Below, piece by piece: positions 19,674 to 28,707 of a DNA stretch of 64,000 nucleotides. The stretch is from Tenacibaculum larymnensis (GTDB lineage Bacteria; Bacteroidota; Bacteroidia; Flavobacteriales; Flavobacteriaceae), in assembly GCF_028829235.1 (NCBI RefSeq), contig NZ_JAIWJY010000001.1:434001-498000 (forward strand), read 5' to 3'. A program made the translations under genes and the position numbers. Every line of letters begins with the position of its first letter. Position 1 is the stretch's first letter. Under the pieces are notes generated by a model, which searched no databases, was not told where the DNA came from, and saw only the letters and a program-made list of their open reading frames with translations.

Positions 19674-21859
19674 AAAAGTTGCTAATTTTATTATTACTAC
19701 CAGCATATATGTTGGCACAAGATCAACCCAAAGTAGGGTTAGTGCTTAGTGGAGGTGGAGCAAAAGGAATTGCGCATATTGGTATATTAAAAGAACTTGA
19801 AAAAGCAGGAGTACAAGTAGATTACATTGGTGGTACAAGTATGGGAGCTATTGTTGGTGGACTGTATGCTTCTGGATATACAGCAGAACAAATTGAAGAA
19901 GCTGTTCTTGAAACAGATTTTATGGATTTGTTACAAGATAAAGTTTCTAGAAGAGAAAAGCCTTTTTTTAGAAAAGAACATGGAGAAAAATATGCTATTT
20001 CTTTACCCATTAAAAAAGGAAATTTAGGGTTGCCCTTAGGTTTATCAAAAGGACAAAACGTGCTTAATTTTTTAACAGAGTTATTAGCTCCTGTTGATGA
20101 GGTTACTGACTTTTCAAAGCTTCCAATCCCTTTTTATTGTATAGGAACTAATATTGAAACAGGAGAAGAAGAAGTTTTAGAAAGCGGATCATTACCTCTA
20201 GCTTTAAGGGCAAGTGCTGCGTTTCCTTCGTTGTTAAATCCAGTGGATATTGATGGAAAGTTATTAGTAGATGGAGGAGTTGTAAATAACTTTCCTGTTG
20301 ATGTAATGAAAAAAAAAGATGTAGATATTGTTATTGGTGTTAGCGTACAAGGAGAGTTGTTAAAAAGAGAAGAATTAGTGTCTGTAGCATCGCTATTGTT
20401 ACAGATTATTAATTTTCAGATGTATAAAAAGTCTGATGAACAGGTAGAGTTATTAGACATTTATATAAGACCAAATGTTATAGACTATAGTGTGATTTCA
20501 TTTGATGTAAAGAATGAAATTTTAGCAGAAGGAGAAAAAACAGCAAAAAAGTACAGGGTAGTTTTTGATAGTATTGCAAAAATGCAACCTAAAAAAAGGA
20601 AAATTTCTAAAATATCACCTAAAGGAAAAAGGTTTTTGGTTGATAGAATTATTATAAAAGGAAATAAAAACTACACAAATAACTATATTTTAGGAAAGTT
20701 ACAGTTAAGAGAAGGTGATAGTGTTTCATATAAAGAAATTTCTAAAAAAATTAATACACTTACAGCGTCAAAAAACTTTAAAAGAATTGATTATCATTTT
20801 GAAAAATCTTTTCAAGGAAAAAAGCTTGAACTAACCGTTAAAGAAGAAAAAATACAATCGTATTTAAGATTAGGTTTACACTATGATTTACTTTATAAAT
20901 CAGCAGTATTATTAAACTACAATCATAAGAAAATGCTTTTTCAAAATGATGAATTTTCTTTGGATGTTGGCGTAGGAGACAAAATTAGATATAATGTTGA
21001 GTATTTTATAGATAATGGTCTATTACCGAGTTATGGTTTTAGAACAAGGTATAATGTATTTAACAGCGATTTTATATATGACACAGGCCTTATAAATGGA
21101 AAATATAGAGATTTCTCAACTTCGTTATACCTACAAACAACATTTGATAAAAAATTTGCCATAGGTGTAGGTGCAGAACATAAAAATATTAATGCAAGTA
21201 CAAAAAATATTTCAACAGAAGGTAAAGAAGACTTTTTTGATAATAGTAATTACATAAATACCTATGCTTTCTTAAAATTAGATACTTATGATAAAGAAAT
21301 GTTCCCAAAGAAAGGTTTTTATGCAGATATAGGGTTTAAATGGTTCTTATGGTCTGATAGAAACAATAGGCTAGATGAATTAATAGAAAATAGCGAACCT
21401 TTTCATCAGTTTTCTCAATTAGGCGGAACGTTAGGCTTTGCAACAACTTTTTACGATAAACTAACATTTCAATATACTTCTCAAGCAGGATATACGCTAG
21501 GAAAAAAATCATTTGAAATATTTGATTATCATTTAGGAGGTTATAATCAAAACTATATTAATAACTTCATTCCAATGTATGGTTATGATACTGGCGGGTT
21601 AAATAATCAATCTTATTTAAGATCAGAGTTTAATCTACGTTATGAAGTGTATAAAAAGCATTATGCAATGTTTATAGCTAATTATGCACGTGTAGAAGAG
21701 GATATATTTGAGGATGGTGATTTGTTTAAAAATACTAAGTCAGGATATGCTGTTGGATATAGTGTAGAAACATTTTTAGGACCTATAGAGTTAAAGTACA
21801 CATGGTCTCCAGATCATTCGGAGCATTACTGGTTATTTAACCTTGGCTTTTGGTTTTAG
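19670..21859 (+). CDS. Patatin-like phospholipase with outer-membrane barrel
   Basis: 729 residues. A signal peptide (MKKLLILLLLPAYMLAQ) precedes a patatin domain: oxyanion loop SGGGAKG (27-33), nucleophile elbow GTSMG with Ser57, and the dyad Asp201 in DGG. About residues 320-390 look like a POTRA domain (VDRIIIKGNKNYTNNYILG), and the rest is a beta-barrel of the BamA/Omp85 surface-antigen type ending in aromatic FWF. This layout matches the PlpD/type Vd family, in which the lipase is linked to its own outer-membrane barrel. The likely activity is phospholipase A; the substrate is unknown. It overlaps uvrC by 4 bp and is followed by a strong terminator. Confidence 0.92.
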   Translation: MKKLLILLLLPAYMLAQDQPKVGLVLSGGGAKGIAHIGILKELEKAGVQVDYIGGTSMGAIVGGLYASGYTAEQIEEAVLETDFMDLLQDKVSRREKPFFRKEHGEKYAISLPIKKGNLGLPLGLSKGQNVLNFLTELLAPVDEVTDFSKLPIPFYCIGTNIETGEEEVLESGSLPLALRASAAFPSLLNPVDIDGKLLVDGGVVNNFPVDVMKKKDVDIVIGVSVQGELLKREELVSVASLLLQIINFQMYKKSDEQVELLDIYIRPNVIDYSVISFDVKNEILAEGEKTAKKYRVVFDSIAKMQPKKRKISKISPKGKRFLVDRIIIKGNKNYTNNYILGKLQLREGDSVSYKEISKKINTLTASKNFKRIDYHFEKSFQGKKLELTVKEEKIQSYLRLGLHYDLLYKSAVLLNYNHKKMLFQNDEFSLDVGVGDKIRYNVEYFIDNGLLPSYGFRTRYNVFNSDFIYDTGLINGKYRDFSTSLYLQTTFDKKFAIGVGAEHKNINASTKNISTEGKEDFFDNSNYINTYAFLKLDTYDKEMFPKKGFYADIGFKWFLWSDRNNRLDELIENSEPFHQFSQLGGTLGFATTFYDKLTFQYTSQAGYTLGKKSFEIFDYHLGGYNQNYINNFIPMYGYDTGGLNNQSYLRSEFNLRYEVYKKHYAMFIANYARVEEDIFEDGDLFKNTKSGYAVGYSVETFLGPIELKYTWSPDHSEHYWLFNLGFWF

Positions 21860-21867
21860 AGATAAAA

Positions 21868-21895
21868 AAATCCCGTATCAGATGATACGGGATTT
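21868..21895. terminator. Bidirectional terminator between two convergent genes
   Basis: A perfect 13-bp stem (AAATCCCGTATCA) with a two-base loop and T-runs on both sides. It serves the patatin gene on the + strand and the RNase G gene on the - strand. Confidence 0.9.
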
Positions 21896-21916
21896 TTATT
21901 TCATAATAAGATTGCC

Positions 21917-23461
21917 TTACTTACTTTTTTTATTCTTTTTTAAATAGAACTTATATTGTAAGTACTGGTAAGCATCTCTAGGTAATATTTTAATCCACTT
22001 TTTATGTTGAACAAACCATTTAAAACGGATTGAGTTAACGCCTTTTGTTAAATAAGCAGCTATAAACGGATGCACATTTAATGTGATTTCTTTATATTTT
22101 TTACCGCTATTTAATATGCGTTCTAATTCTGCTTCTATTTTGTCTAAAAGAACAATAGGAGCTTCAACCTCTCCATTTTTATTTGGGTTTGGTTCACGTG
22201 TTTTTATCTCTAATTCAGGTCGTACACGTTGTCTTGTAATTTGAACTAAACCAAATTTACTTGGAGGTAAAATTTTATGTTTAGTACGGTCTAAAGACAT
22301 TGCATCTTTTAAATGTTGATATAATTTCTGTCTGTTTTCAGCAGACTTCATATCAATAAAGTCAACAACAATAATCCCACCCATATCTCGTAACTGTAAT
22401 TGACGAGCTATTTCACTGGCAGCAATTAAATTGACTTCTAAGGCAGTTTCTTCTTGGTTTAAGGATTTGTTAGAACGATTACCACTATTTACATCTATAA
22501 CATGCAAAGCTTCGGTATGTTCAATAACTAAATATGCTCCTTTACTCATTGAAACTGTTTTACCAAACGATGTTTTTATTTGTCGCTCAATACCGTATTT
22601 TTCAAAAATAGGTACATCAGAACGATGGTGCCTTACAATATTTTCCTTTTCAGGGTATATTTCTTGTAAGTACTCTTTAATTTCAACCTTAAGAGTTTCA
22701 TCATTGGTTACTATACTTGTAAAAGAATCGTTCATTACATCTCTTAAGATAGAAGATGCTCTGTTTAACTCACTTAATATTTTTGTTGGAGTATTGTTAT
22801 TAGCTATGCGTTTACACATAGTCTTCCAACGGTCAAGTGAGTTTTGTAAATCTTTGTCAAGTTCTGCTACCTTTTTACCTTCGGCAACAGTACGTAAAAT
22901 AAGTCCAAACCCTTTTGGTCTGATACTTTTTGCTAATTTTTTTAAACGCTCCTTTTCTTTCGGATCTGCTATTTTTTGCGATACCGATATACGGTTAGAA
23001 AAAGGAACTAAAACTAAAAATCTACCTGCAATAGAAAGTTCCGAACTAATACGCGGACCTTTGGTAGAAATAGGTTCTTTTACAATTTGTACTAATAAAT
23101 TTTGACCTGATTTTAGTACGTCGTTAATACTCCCATCTTTGTTGATATCTTCTTCAAAGCGAAAGTTTTTTAAAGTGAATTCTTTGTAATTACCTGTGCT
23201 TACTTTCTTAATGAATTTGTTTAAAGATTGTACTTGTGGACCTAAATCGTGGTAGTGTAAAAAACCATCTTTAGGGTATCCAACATTTACAAAAGCGGCA
23301 TTTAAACCAGTCATCACTTTTCCTATTTTGGCAAGAAAAATATCCCCAACTGAAAAATTATTGTCGCTTGTTTCTTTGTTTAACTCAATAAGTTTACCAT
23401 CTCTTAGTAAGGCGAAATCAATATCAGAAGAATTGGAACGAATTATTAATTCTGTTTTCAT
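21917..23461 (-). CDS. rng: Ribonuclease E/G family endoribonuclease
   Basis: 514 residues. The S1 RNA-binding domain is near residues 35-115 (GDIFLAKIGKVMTGLNAAFV). The catalytic core shows HVIDVNSGNRS and the second metal-binding Asp in IIVVDFIDMKS. There is no long RNase E-type C-terminal scaffold, so this is the short RNase G-like form, which processes rRNA and mRNA in the cytoplasm. The end (NPNKNGEVEAPIVLLDKIE onwards) has the Bacteroidota form of the small domain. ATG at 23459-23461. Confidence 0.95.
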   Translation of the reverse strand: MKTELIIRSNSSDIDFALLRDGKLIELNKETSDNNFSVGDIFLAKIGKVMTGLNAAFVNVGYPKDGFLHYHDLGPQVQSLNKFIKKVSTGNYKEFTLKNFRFEEDINKDGSINDVLKSGQNLLVQIVKEPISTKGPRISSELSIAGRFLVLVPFSNRISVSQKIADPKEKERLKKLAKSIRPKGFGLILRTVAEGKKVAELDKDLQNSLDRWKTMCKRIANNNTPTKILSELNRASSILRDVMNDSFTSIVTNDETLKVEIKEYLQEIYPEKENIVRHHRSDVPIFEKYGIERQIKTSFGKTVSMSKGAYLVIEHTEALHVIDVNSGNRSNKSLNQEETALEVNLIAASEIARQLQLRDMGGIIVVDFIDMKSAENRQKLYQHLKDAMSLDRTKHKILPPSKFGLVQITRQRVRPELEIKTREPNPNKNGEVEAPIVLLDKIEAELERILNSGKKYKEITLNVHPFIAAYLTKGVNSIRFKWFVQHKKWIKILPRDAYQYLQYKFYLKKNKKSK

Positions 23462-23590
23462 TCTGAATATGGTTTTGTGCCAACGTAAAATTTACGAAGA
23501 CGGATTAAAATTTGTAAACAGGTATATGTTTATACCATTTTTAAGGTGTTAAAACCTTAATGTCAATGAACGTAACTTATAAAAGCAACG

Positions 23591-23616
23591 AAAAAGTAAG
23601 CTAATGCTTACTTTTT
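23591..23616 (-). terminator. Terminator overlapping the end of the small ribosomal-protein gene
   Basis: The stem AAAAAGTAAGC/GCTTACTTTTT with loop TAAT includes the last two Lys codons and the stop codon of the 29-residue gene, then a U-run on the - strand. Overlap of terminator and coding sequence is tight but clear. Confidence 0.75.
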
Positions 23617-23697
23617 CTTATGGCGATTTGCTCTTGCTCTTTTCTTTCTTTTGTGTGTAGAGATTTTAGCTCTCTTTCTTTTTTTACCACTTGGCAT
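23608..23697 (-). CDS. AURKAIP1/COX24-domain small basic ribosomal protein, 29 aa
   Basis: ATG at 23697, stop TAA at 23608. The product is 29 residues starting MPSGKKRKRAKISTHKRKK and ending RHKKK, with over half Lys/Arg/His. It matches the short Bacteroidota proteins of the AURKAIP1/COX24 family, whose relatives are mitochondrial mS38 and the mycobacterial ribosomal protein bS22. A place in the small ribosomal subunit is inferred from that family. It lies between rng and the HU gene on the same strand, with its own terminator. Confidence 0.8.
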   Translation of the reverse strand: MPSGKKRKRAKISTHKRKKRARANRHKKK

Positions 23698-23754
23698 AGT
23701 TAAAATGTTTTGTAAAACCTTAAAGGTAAAGGTTTTGGGTTAATACTTTTTTAA

Positions 23755-24045
23755 TTACTTTACAGCTACTTTTGTTTTTACCCCTTCAGTAAACACTTTA
23801 GAAGGTTTAAAAGCAGGTATGTTGTGTGCAGGAATCTTGATAGTTGTATTCTTAGAAATGTTTCTACCAGTTTTTTCTGCTCTAGTTTTAATAATGAAGC
23901 TACCAAAACCTCTTAAATATACATTATCACCATTCTCTAATGCATCTTTTACTTCTTCCATAAATGCTTCAACAGTCGCTAAAACATCCGCTTTTTCAAT
24001 TCCGCTCTTATCTGAAATCTTAGATACGATATCTGCTTTTGTCAT
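23755..24045 (-). CDS. HU-family DNA-binding protein
   Basis: 96 residues, the full length of HU/IHF proteins. The N-terminal helices begin MTKADIVSKISDKSG, the core has GDNVYLRGFGSFIIKTR, and the DNA-intercalating arm contains the conserved RNISKNTTIKIPAHNIPAF with its proline. HU bends DNA and compacts the nucleoid as a dimer. It is divergent from mutY; a matching -7 box lies 44 bp upstream of its ATG. Confidence 0.95.
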   Translation of the reverse strand: MTKADIVSKISDKSGIEKADVLATVEAFMEEVKDALENGDNVYLRGFGSFIIKTRAEKTGRNISKNTTIKIPAHNIPAFKPSKVFTEGVKTKVAVK

Positions 24046-24088
24046 TATAAATATATTTTGTTTGTTTTCTTTTAAAAAATTGAGGGTG

Positions 24089-24096
24089 CAAATATA
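24089..24096 (-). promoter_or_regulatory. -7 promoter element of the HU gene
   Basis: On the - strand this reads TATATTTG, a perfect TAnnTTTG box, 43 bp before the HU start codon. Confidence 0.6.
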
Positions 24097-24152
24097 TGAT
24101 AATTAATCTATTCCGAAAAAAATAAGAATAAAAATATCTAAATTAAATATAC

Positions 24153-24160
24153 TAATTTTG
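24153..24160 (+). promoter_or_regulatory. -7 promoter element of mutY
   Basis: TAATTTTG fits TAnnTTTG exactly and lies 18 bp before the mutY ATG at 24179. Confidence 0.6.
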
Positions 24161-24178
24161 CGCTCACAATTTACATAA

Positions 24179-25225
24179 ATGATTTTAGCTAAGCAACTAG
24201 TATACTGGTATTTACAAAATAAAAGAGAGCTTCCTTGGAGAAAAACTAAGGATCCATACCGGGTTTGGTTAAGTGAAATTATGTTACAGCAAACACGTGT
24301 AGCACAAGGCTTACCTTATTTTTTAAAGTTTACAGAAACTTTTCCAACAGTGTTTGATTTAGCTAAAGCGGATGAAAGTGAAGTACTGAAGTTGTGGCAA
24401 GGACTTGGTTATTATTCACGCGCAAGAAACTTACATTTTACAGCTAAGTTTGTAGCAAATGAATTAAATGGAGTGTTTCCTAAAACATATAAAGAGTTAC
24501 TTAAATTAAAAGGAGTGGGAGATTATACTGCTTCTGCAATTGCTTCTATTTGTTATAATGAGCCAGTTGCCGTTGTTGATGGTAATGTTTATAGGGTTCT
24601 TTCTCGTTTTTTTGGTATAGATACCCCAATTAATTCTACTAAAGGGATAAAAGAGTTTAAAGAATTAGCACAAACTCTAATAGATGCATCGCAACCAGGA
24701 GTATATAATCAAGCTATAATGGATTTTGGAGCGTTACATTGCAAACCTCAAATACCTTTATGTGATAAGTGTCCACTAGCTGACAGTTGCATGGCTTTGG
24801 CAGAGAATAAAGTAAAAGAGCTTCCTGTTAAAGAAAAGAAGATAAAGGTAAAAAAGCGATATTTTAATTACCTAGTTCCAGTAACAAAAGAGAATGAAAC
24901 TGTTTTAGAAGAACGAAAAGGTAAGGGTATTTGGCAAGGGCTTTATCAATTTCCTCTGATAGAAACACAAAAGACTATAAGTGAAGAAAAATTAATAGAA
25001 AGTGAGCAGTTTGTTAGGCTTTTTCCAAATGAAACCACAATCTCTCTTTTCAATAAAGAAGATATTATTCATAAACTATCACATCAGCATTTAATTACTA
25101 AGTTTTGGGTAGTAAAAACTATAGGTGTAAATACAAGAACTATAGACTGGACAACAGTTAAAGAGCACCCAGTACCTGTGTTAATTGATAAGTTTTTAGA
25201 GAAATATTTAAACAAAGAATCTTAA
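24179..25225 (+). CDS. mutY: A/G-specific adenine glycosylase
   Basis: 348 residues. MutY removes adenine paired with 8-oxoguanine in base excision repair. Visible are the catalytic Glu in SEIMLQQTRV, the helix-hairpin-helix LKGVGDYTASAIAS followed by the catalytic Asp in VVDGNVYRVLSR, the [4Fe-4S] site C-x6-C-x2-C-x5-C (CKPQIPLCDKCPLADSC), and a C-terminal NUDIX-like domain that recognises 8-oxoG (GKGIWQGLYQFPL). Length is normal. It heads the conserved flavobacterial order mutY-ssb-gldE-gldD. Confidence 0.97.
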   Translation: MILAKQLVYWYLQNKRELPWRKTKDPYRVWLSEIMLQQTRVAQGLPYFLKFTETFPTVFDLAKADESEVLKLWQGLGYYSRARNLHFTAKFVANELNGVFPKTYKELLKLKGVGDYTASAIASICYNEPVAVVDGNVYRVLSRFFGIDTPINSTKGIKEFKELAQTLIDASQPGVYNQAIMDFGALHCKPQIPLCDKCPLADSCMALAENKVKELPVKEKKIKVKKRYFNYLVPVTKENETVLEERKGKGIWQGLYQFPLIETQKTISEEKLIESEQFVRLFPNETTISLFNKEDIIHKLSHQHLITKFWVVKTIGVNTRTIDWTTVKEHPVPVLIDKFLEKYLNKES

Positions 25226-25231
25226 AATTTG

Positions 25232-25239
25232 TATATTTG
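25232..25239 (+). promoter_or_regulatory. -7 promoter element of ssb
   Basis: TATATTTG, a perfect TAnnTTTG match, 23 bp before the ssb ATG. It suggests that ssb-gldE-gldD can be transcribed independently of mutY. Confidence 0.6.
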
Positions 25240-25262
25240 ATTTTACACAAAACTATAATGCT

Positions 25263-25700
25263 ATGGCAGGAACAATAAACAAGGTTATTTTAATAGGACA
25301 TTTAGGAGATGAGGTAAAAATGCATTATTTCGAAGGAGGAAACTCAATAGGTCGTTTTCCTTTAGCAACTAATGAAACGTATACCAATCGTCAAACTGGA
25401 GAGAAAATAACAAATGTTGAATGGCATAATATAGTAGTGCGTAATAAGTTGGCTGAAATCTGTGAAAAATATTTGACCAAAGGAGATCGTGTGTATTGCG
25501 AAGGACGTATAAAAACACGTCAATATGAGGTTGATGGACAAAAAAGGTACACAACTGAAATTCATGTACAAGATATGACGTTCTTATCAACAAAAAAAGA
25601 TCCAAATAATACGCAACCAAACACAGCACCAACTCAAGGGAACCCTAATCCTACACCACCAAGTGTAGCTAGTGAAGAAGATGATGATTTACCATTTTAG
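25263..25700 (+). CDS. ssb: Single-stranded DNA-binding protein
   Basis: 145 residues. The OB-fold spans residues 1-105 (MAGTINKVILIGHLG, NVEWHNIVV, KGDRVYCEGRIKTRQYEVDG). A Pro/Asn/Thr-rich linker leads to the acidic tip DDDLPF, which binds partner proteins of replication and repair. It follows mutY by 37 bp and precedes gldE by 19 bp, the usual order in Flavobacteriaceae. Confidence 0.97.
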   Translation: MAGTINKVILIGHLGDEVKMHYFEGGNSIGRFPLATNETYTNRQTGEKITNVEWHNIVVRNKLAEICEKYLTKGDRVYCEGRIKTRQYEVDGQKRYTTEIHVQDMTFLSTKKDPNNTQPNTAPTQGNPNPTPPSVASEEDDDLPF

Positions 25701-25719
25701 TTTAATTAAATTTTAAAAA

Positions 25720-27048
25720 TTGGACCCAGAACCCGAACCTTTACTTTTATTATTATCAAGTTTTGACTGGTTGACTACCATCAACTGTTTATTATTACTT
25801 TTATTATTAGTTTGCTCAGCGTTAGTTTCAGGAACTGAAGTTGCCTTTTTTTCAATTTCACAAACTGAATTAGACGAGCTTTCCGCAAATTCTAAAGAGG
25901 AAAATATAGTGGTAAAACTACTCGATGATCCTAAAAAATTATTAGGAACTATTTTAATCACTAATAACTTTATCAATATCCTTATCGTGTTACTTTTTGC
26001 AAGTATTGGTAAGGTTTTGTTTGAGGGGTTAGATTACGAATTAAACTTTTACTTTTTTAACGTATCTGTCCTTTTTCTTATAGAGATAGTACTCATTACT
26101 TTTTTAATTTTATTGTTTGGTGAAGTATTGCCAAAAGTATATGCTAGCAGAAAATCATTGCAATTTGCAGAGTTTATGGCTAAGCCTATTCAAGTATTAA
26201 ATACTTTGTTAACCCCATTAAGTCTTCCTCTTATAAGATTAACAAGTGTTGTTGAAAACAAGCTAGGAAATAAGAATAATAATCTTTCTGTAGAACGTTT
26301 GTCGCAAGCATTAGAGTTAACATCTGATGATGCAACGACTAAAGAAGAACAAAAGATTTTAGAAGGAATTGTAAGTTTCGGGAATACTGAAACTGTACAA
26401 ATTATGAAGCCTCGAACAGATGTGTGTGCTATTGCTGATGACACTAGTTATGAAGATGTGTTAAAAACTATTTTAAAAAATGGATATTCTCGAAACCCAG
26501 TGTATCACGAGAATGTAGATAATATTATTGGTGTTTTATATGCCAAAGACTTATTAGAGCATTTAAACAAGAAAACATTTAAGTGGCAGAAACTGTTGAG
26601 AGAACCTTTTTTTGTTCCAGAAAATAAAAAGTTGGATGATTTACTGGTGGAGTTTCAAGAAATGAAAAAGCACTTAGCTATTGTGGTTGATGAATATGGC
26701 GGAACTAGTGGAATTGTAACATTAGAAGATGTAATAGAAGAAATTGTAGGAGATATTAATGATGAATTTGATGATGAAGACTTAACTTATTCGAAACTTG
26801 ATGAAAATAATTATATTTTTGAAGGAAAAATAACCATTAAAGATTTTTGCCGTGTCTTAGAAGATGAAGATGAGGAAAAGTTTGAAGAGGCTAAAGGAGA
26901 AAGTGAAACCATAGCTGGTTTTATTTTAGAAGTCTCAGGAAAGTTTCCTAAAAAAGGTGAAAAAATAAACTTCAGTAATTATACGTTTACTATTGAAGCG
27001 TTGGCTAAAAAACGTATAAAACAAGTAAAAGTTACCCGAAATGCGTAA
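25720..27048 (+). CDS. gldE: Gliding motility-associated protein GldE (CNNM/CorC-like)
   Basis: 442 residues from a TTG start at 25720; the product begins MDPEPEP, as in other GldE proteins, which supports TTG over later ATGs. A DUF21/CNNM membrane domain with about four hydrophobic segments (residues 20-180) is followed by two CBS domains (MKPRTDVCAI, then NPVYHENVDNIIGVLYAKD, and GGTSGIVTLEDVIEEIVGDI) and a CorC-type C-terminal domain. GldE is known from genetics in Flavobacterium to support GldD and gliding/T9SS function. It overlaps gldD by 8 bp. Confidence 0.95.
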   Translation: MDPEPEPLLLLLSSFDWLTTINCLLLLLLLVCSALVSGTEVAFFSISQTELDELSANSKEENIVVKLLDDPKKLLGTILITNNFINILIVLLFASIGKVLFEGLDYELNFYFFNVSVLFLIEIVLITFLILLFGEVLPKVYASRKSLQFAEFMAKPIQVLNTLLTPLSLPLIRLTSVVENKLGNKNNNLSVERLSQALELTSDDATTKEEQKILEGIVSFGNTETVQIMKPRTDVCAIADDTSYEDVLKTILKNGYSRNPVYHENVDNIIGVLYAKDLLEHLNKKTFKWQKLLREPFFVPENKKLDDLLVEFQEMKKHLAIVVDEYGGTSGIVTLEDVIEEIVGDINDEFDDEDLTYSKLDENNYIFEGKITIKDFCRVLEDEDEEKFEEAKGESETIAGFILEVSGKFPKKGEKINFSNYTFTIEALAKKRIKQVKVTRNA

Positions 27049-27595
27049 ATTATTTTTGCTGGCATCAGCAATATTTTTAATAAGTTGTAGTGAGGAAACC
27101 TTACCTAAACCAAAAGGCTATCTAAGTTTAGAATATCCTGATAAAACTTATAAAAAAGAAAACCTAAATAAACCATATATGTTTGAGACAGCTGAAATAG
27201 CTAAAACTAAAGGTTTGCCTAAAAACTGGATGAAAGTTGAGTATCCAAGCTTAAAAGCATCGGTAGATATTACGTATCGTCCTATTGAAGGAAATTTAAG
27301 AGAGTTATTAATAGAATCTGAGAAACTAGTGTTTGAACATGCCATTAAAGCAGATCAAATCACTGCTCCTGTAGAATATGCAAATCCAAATACAAAAGTT
27401 TACGGAAGTTTATACCAAATTCTAGGTAACGCTGCTTCACAAGTGCAATTTCATGCAACAGATAGCTCTAAACACTTTTTAAAAGGGTCTTTATTCTTTT
27501 ATACCAAACCAAATTACGATTCTATTTTACCAGCAGTGGAATATATCAAAAAAGATATGATTCACATGATGGAAACGTTGGAATGGAAAAAGTAA
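27041..27595 (+). CDS. gldD: Gliding motility lipoprotein GldD
   Basis: 184 residues. A lipoprotein signal ends in LISC with Cys16. The body carries the GldD features (KPKGYLSLEYPDKTY, KASVDITYRP, NAASQVQFHATDS). GldD is needed for gliding and T9SS-dependent secretion in Flavobacterium; its molecular task is unknown. Its start lies inside the 3' end of gldE, indicating translational coupling. It ends one base before the convergent ctaA stop. Confidence 0.95.
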   Translation: MRKLFLLASAIFLISCSEETLPKPKGYLSLEYPDKTYKKENLNKPYMFETAEIAKTKGLPKNWMKVEYPSLKASVDITYRPIEGNLRELLIESEKLVFEHAIKADQITAPVEYANPNTKVYGSLYQILGNAASQVQFHATDSSKHFLKGSLFFYTKPNYDSILPAVEYIKKDMIHMMETLEWKK

Positions 27596-27596
27596 G

Positions 27597-28622
27597 CTAT
27601 TGAATCTTTACTTTTCTCGATTGCAACCACAAATAAAACTGTAACCCGAATAAAATAGCACCTGATAACAAGTGTACAGCTTGTGTTCCTAGTGGGAATT
27701 CAGCATAGTACATTAAAATACCTGTAATCGTTTCTAAAAAGATTAAAGCAACAATCCAGTTTACTAACTTGTAACCTAAATTTTTCACCTGATTTAAGTA
27801 AAATAATCCAAGGTTTACCAATACAATAGCTATAGTAAATGAACGGTGGATATAAAATTTAATGTTCGGATCCATCAAACTATAATGTTTGTTTTCAAAT
27901 CCATGTAGTTTTACTTGTTCATCAATAAATTGACGAACTTGAGTTCCTAAGGCAATTTGAATTAATGAAAATATAGCTGAAAGAATTACTAATTTACTAA
28001 ACAGTGAATTGTATTTATAAGATGTTTTCTTTTGGTCGGAAACTATATACAATAACCATAACAACAAAGCAACAATAACTAAACCACCAACCATGTGAAT
28101 GGTGATTATAGTTGGTTTTAAGTTAGAGTCTACAACAGTTTTACCGAGCCAAGCTTCAAATAACATCAAGAAGAAAGCACCAAATGATAGAAGTGTTATT
28201 TGTTTGTTTTCTTTCCAAAACTTAAGAGAAACAAAAATTAAAAACAAAAAAGGAATTCCTGCTAAAGCAGAACTTAATCGGTTAATATACTCTGTCCAGG
28301 TATGAAACTTATTAAATTTAGCGTAGTTATGTTTAGTGTATTTTTCCCAGTTGTTGGCATTAAACTTTTCAGAAGTTTTAATATCATGACCTGCTACAAA
28401 TAGTGCTTCGTCTTTTACGATAATCATTCCTTTCTTGTATTCAGAATCAGGTTGCCAAGTAATTTGTTCTTCAGAAGTTGGCGGAATGTAATAACCAAAA
28501 CACTTTGGCCAATCAGGGCATCCCATTCCAGAACCTGTCATACGAACAACAGAACCAGCTAAAAAAATAACATATACAGCAATTAACGAGATTTTTACAA
28601 TGAGAGGAAAATGTTTTTTCAT
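27597..28622 (-). CDS. ctaA: Heme A synthase (COX15/CtaA family)
   Basis: 341 residues with about eight hydrophobic segments. Family marks are the first helix followed by GSVVRMTGSGMGCPDWPKC, the conserved Glu and His in the membrane segments (FHTWTEYINRLSSA, IHMVGGL, IHRSFTIAIV, AVHLLSGA). The enzyme oxidises the methyl group of heme O to form heme A for aa3-type oxidases, so the organism respires aerobically. It is convergent with gldD with only one base between. Confidence 0.93.
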   Translation of the reverse strand: MKKHFPLIVKISLIAVYVIFLAGSVVRMTGSGMGCPDWPKCFGYYIPPTSEEQITWQPDSEYKKGMIIVKDEALFVAGHDIKTSEKFNANNWEKYTKHNYAKFNKFHTWTEYINRLSSALAGIPFLFLIFVSLKFWKENKQITLLSFGAFFLMLFEAWLGKTVVDSNLKPTIITIHMVGGLVIVALLLWLLYIVSDQKKTSYKYNSLFSKLVILSAIFSLIQIALGTQVRQFIDEQVKLHGFENKHYSLMDPNIKFYIHRSFTIAIVLVNLGLFYLNQVKNLGYKLVNWIVALIFLETITGILMYYAEFPLGTQAVHLLSGAILFGLQFYLWLQSRKVKIQ

Positions 28623-28663
28623 CTGACAAAAAGTTTTAGCAAAGATACTTAAAAGGCATAAAA

Positions 28664-28686
28664 AAAGCTCCCAAATTAGGAGCTTT
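28664..28686. terminator. Terminator between the heavy-metal lipoprotein gene and ctaA
   Basis: AAAGCTCC and GGAGCTTT form an 8-bp stem around CAAATTA, with an A/T-run on both flanks. It would end the transcript of the upstream - strand gene. Confidence 0.75.
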
Positions 28687-28707
28687 CGATTTTGTTTGAA
28701 TTAGCAA

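Noticed and set aside
22431..23105. 224-residue open frame on the + strand
   Set aside because: It lies fully antisense to RNase G, and its composition is that of the complement of a conserved gene; no start signal.
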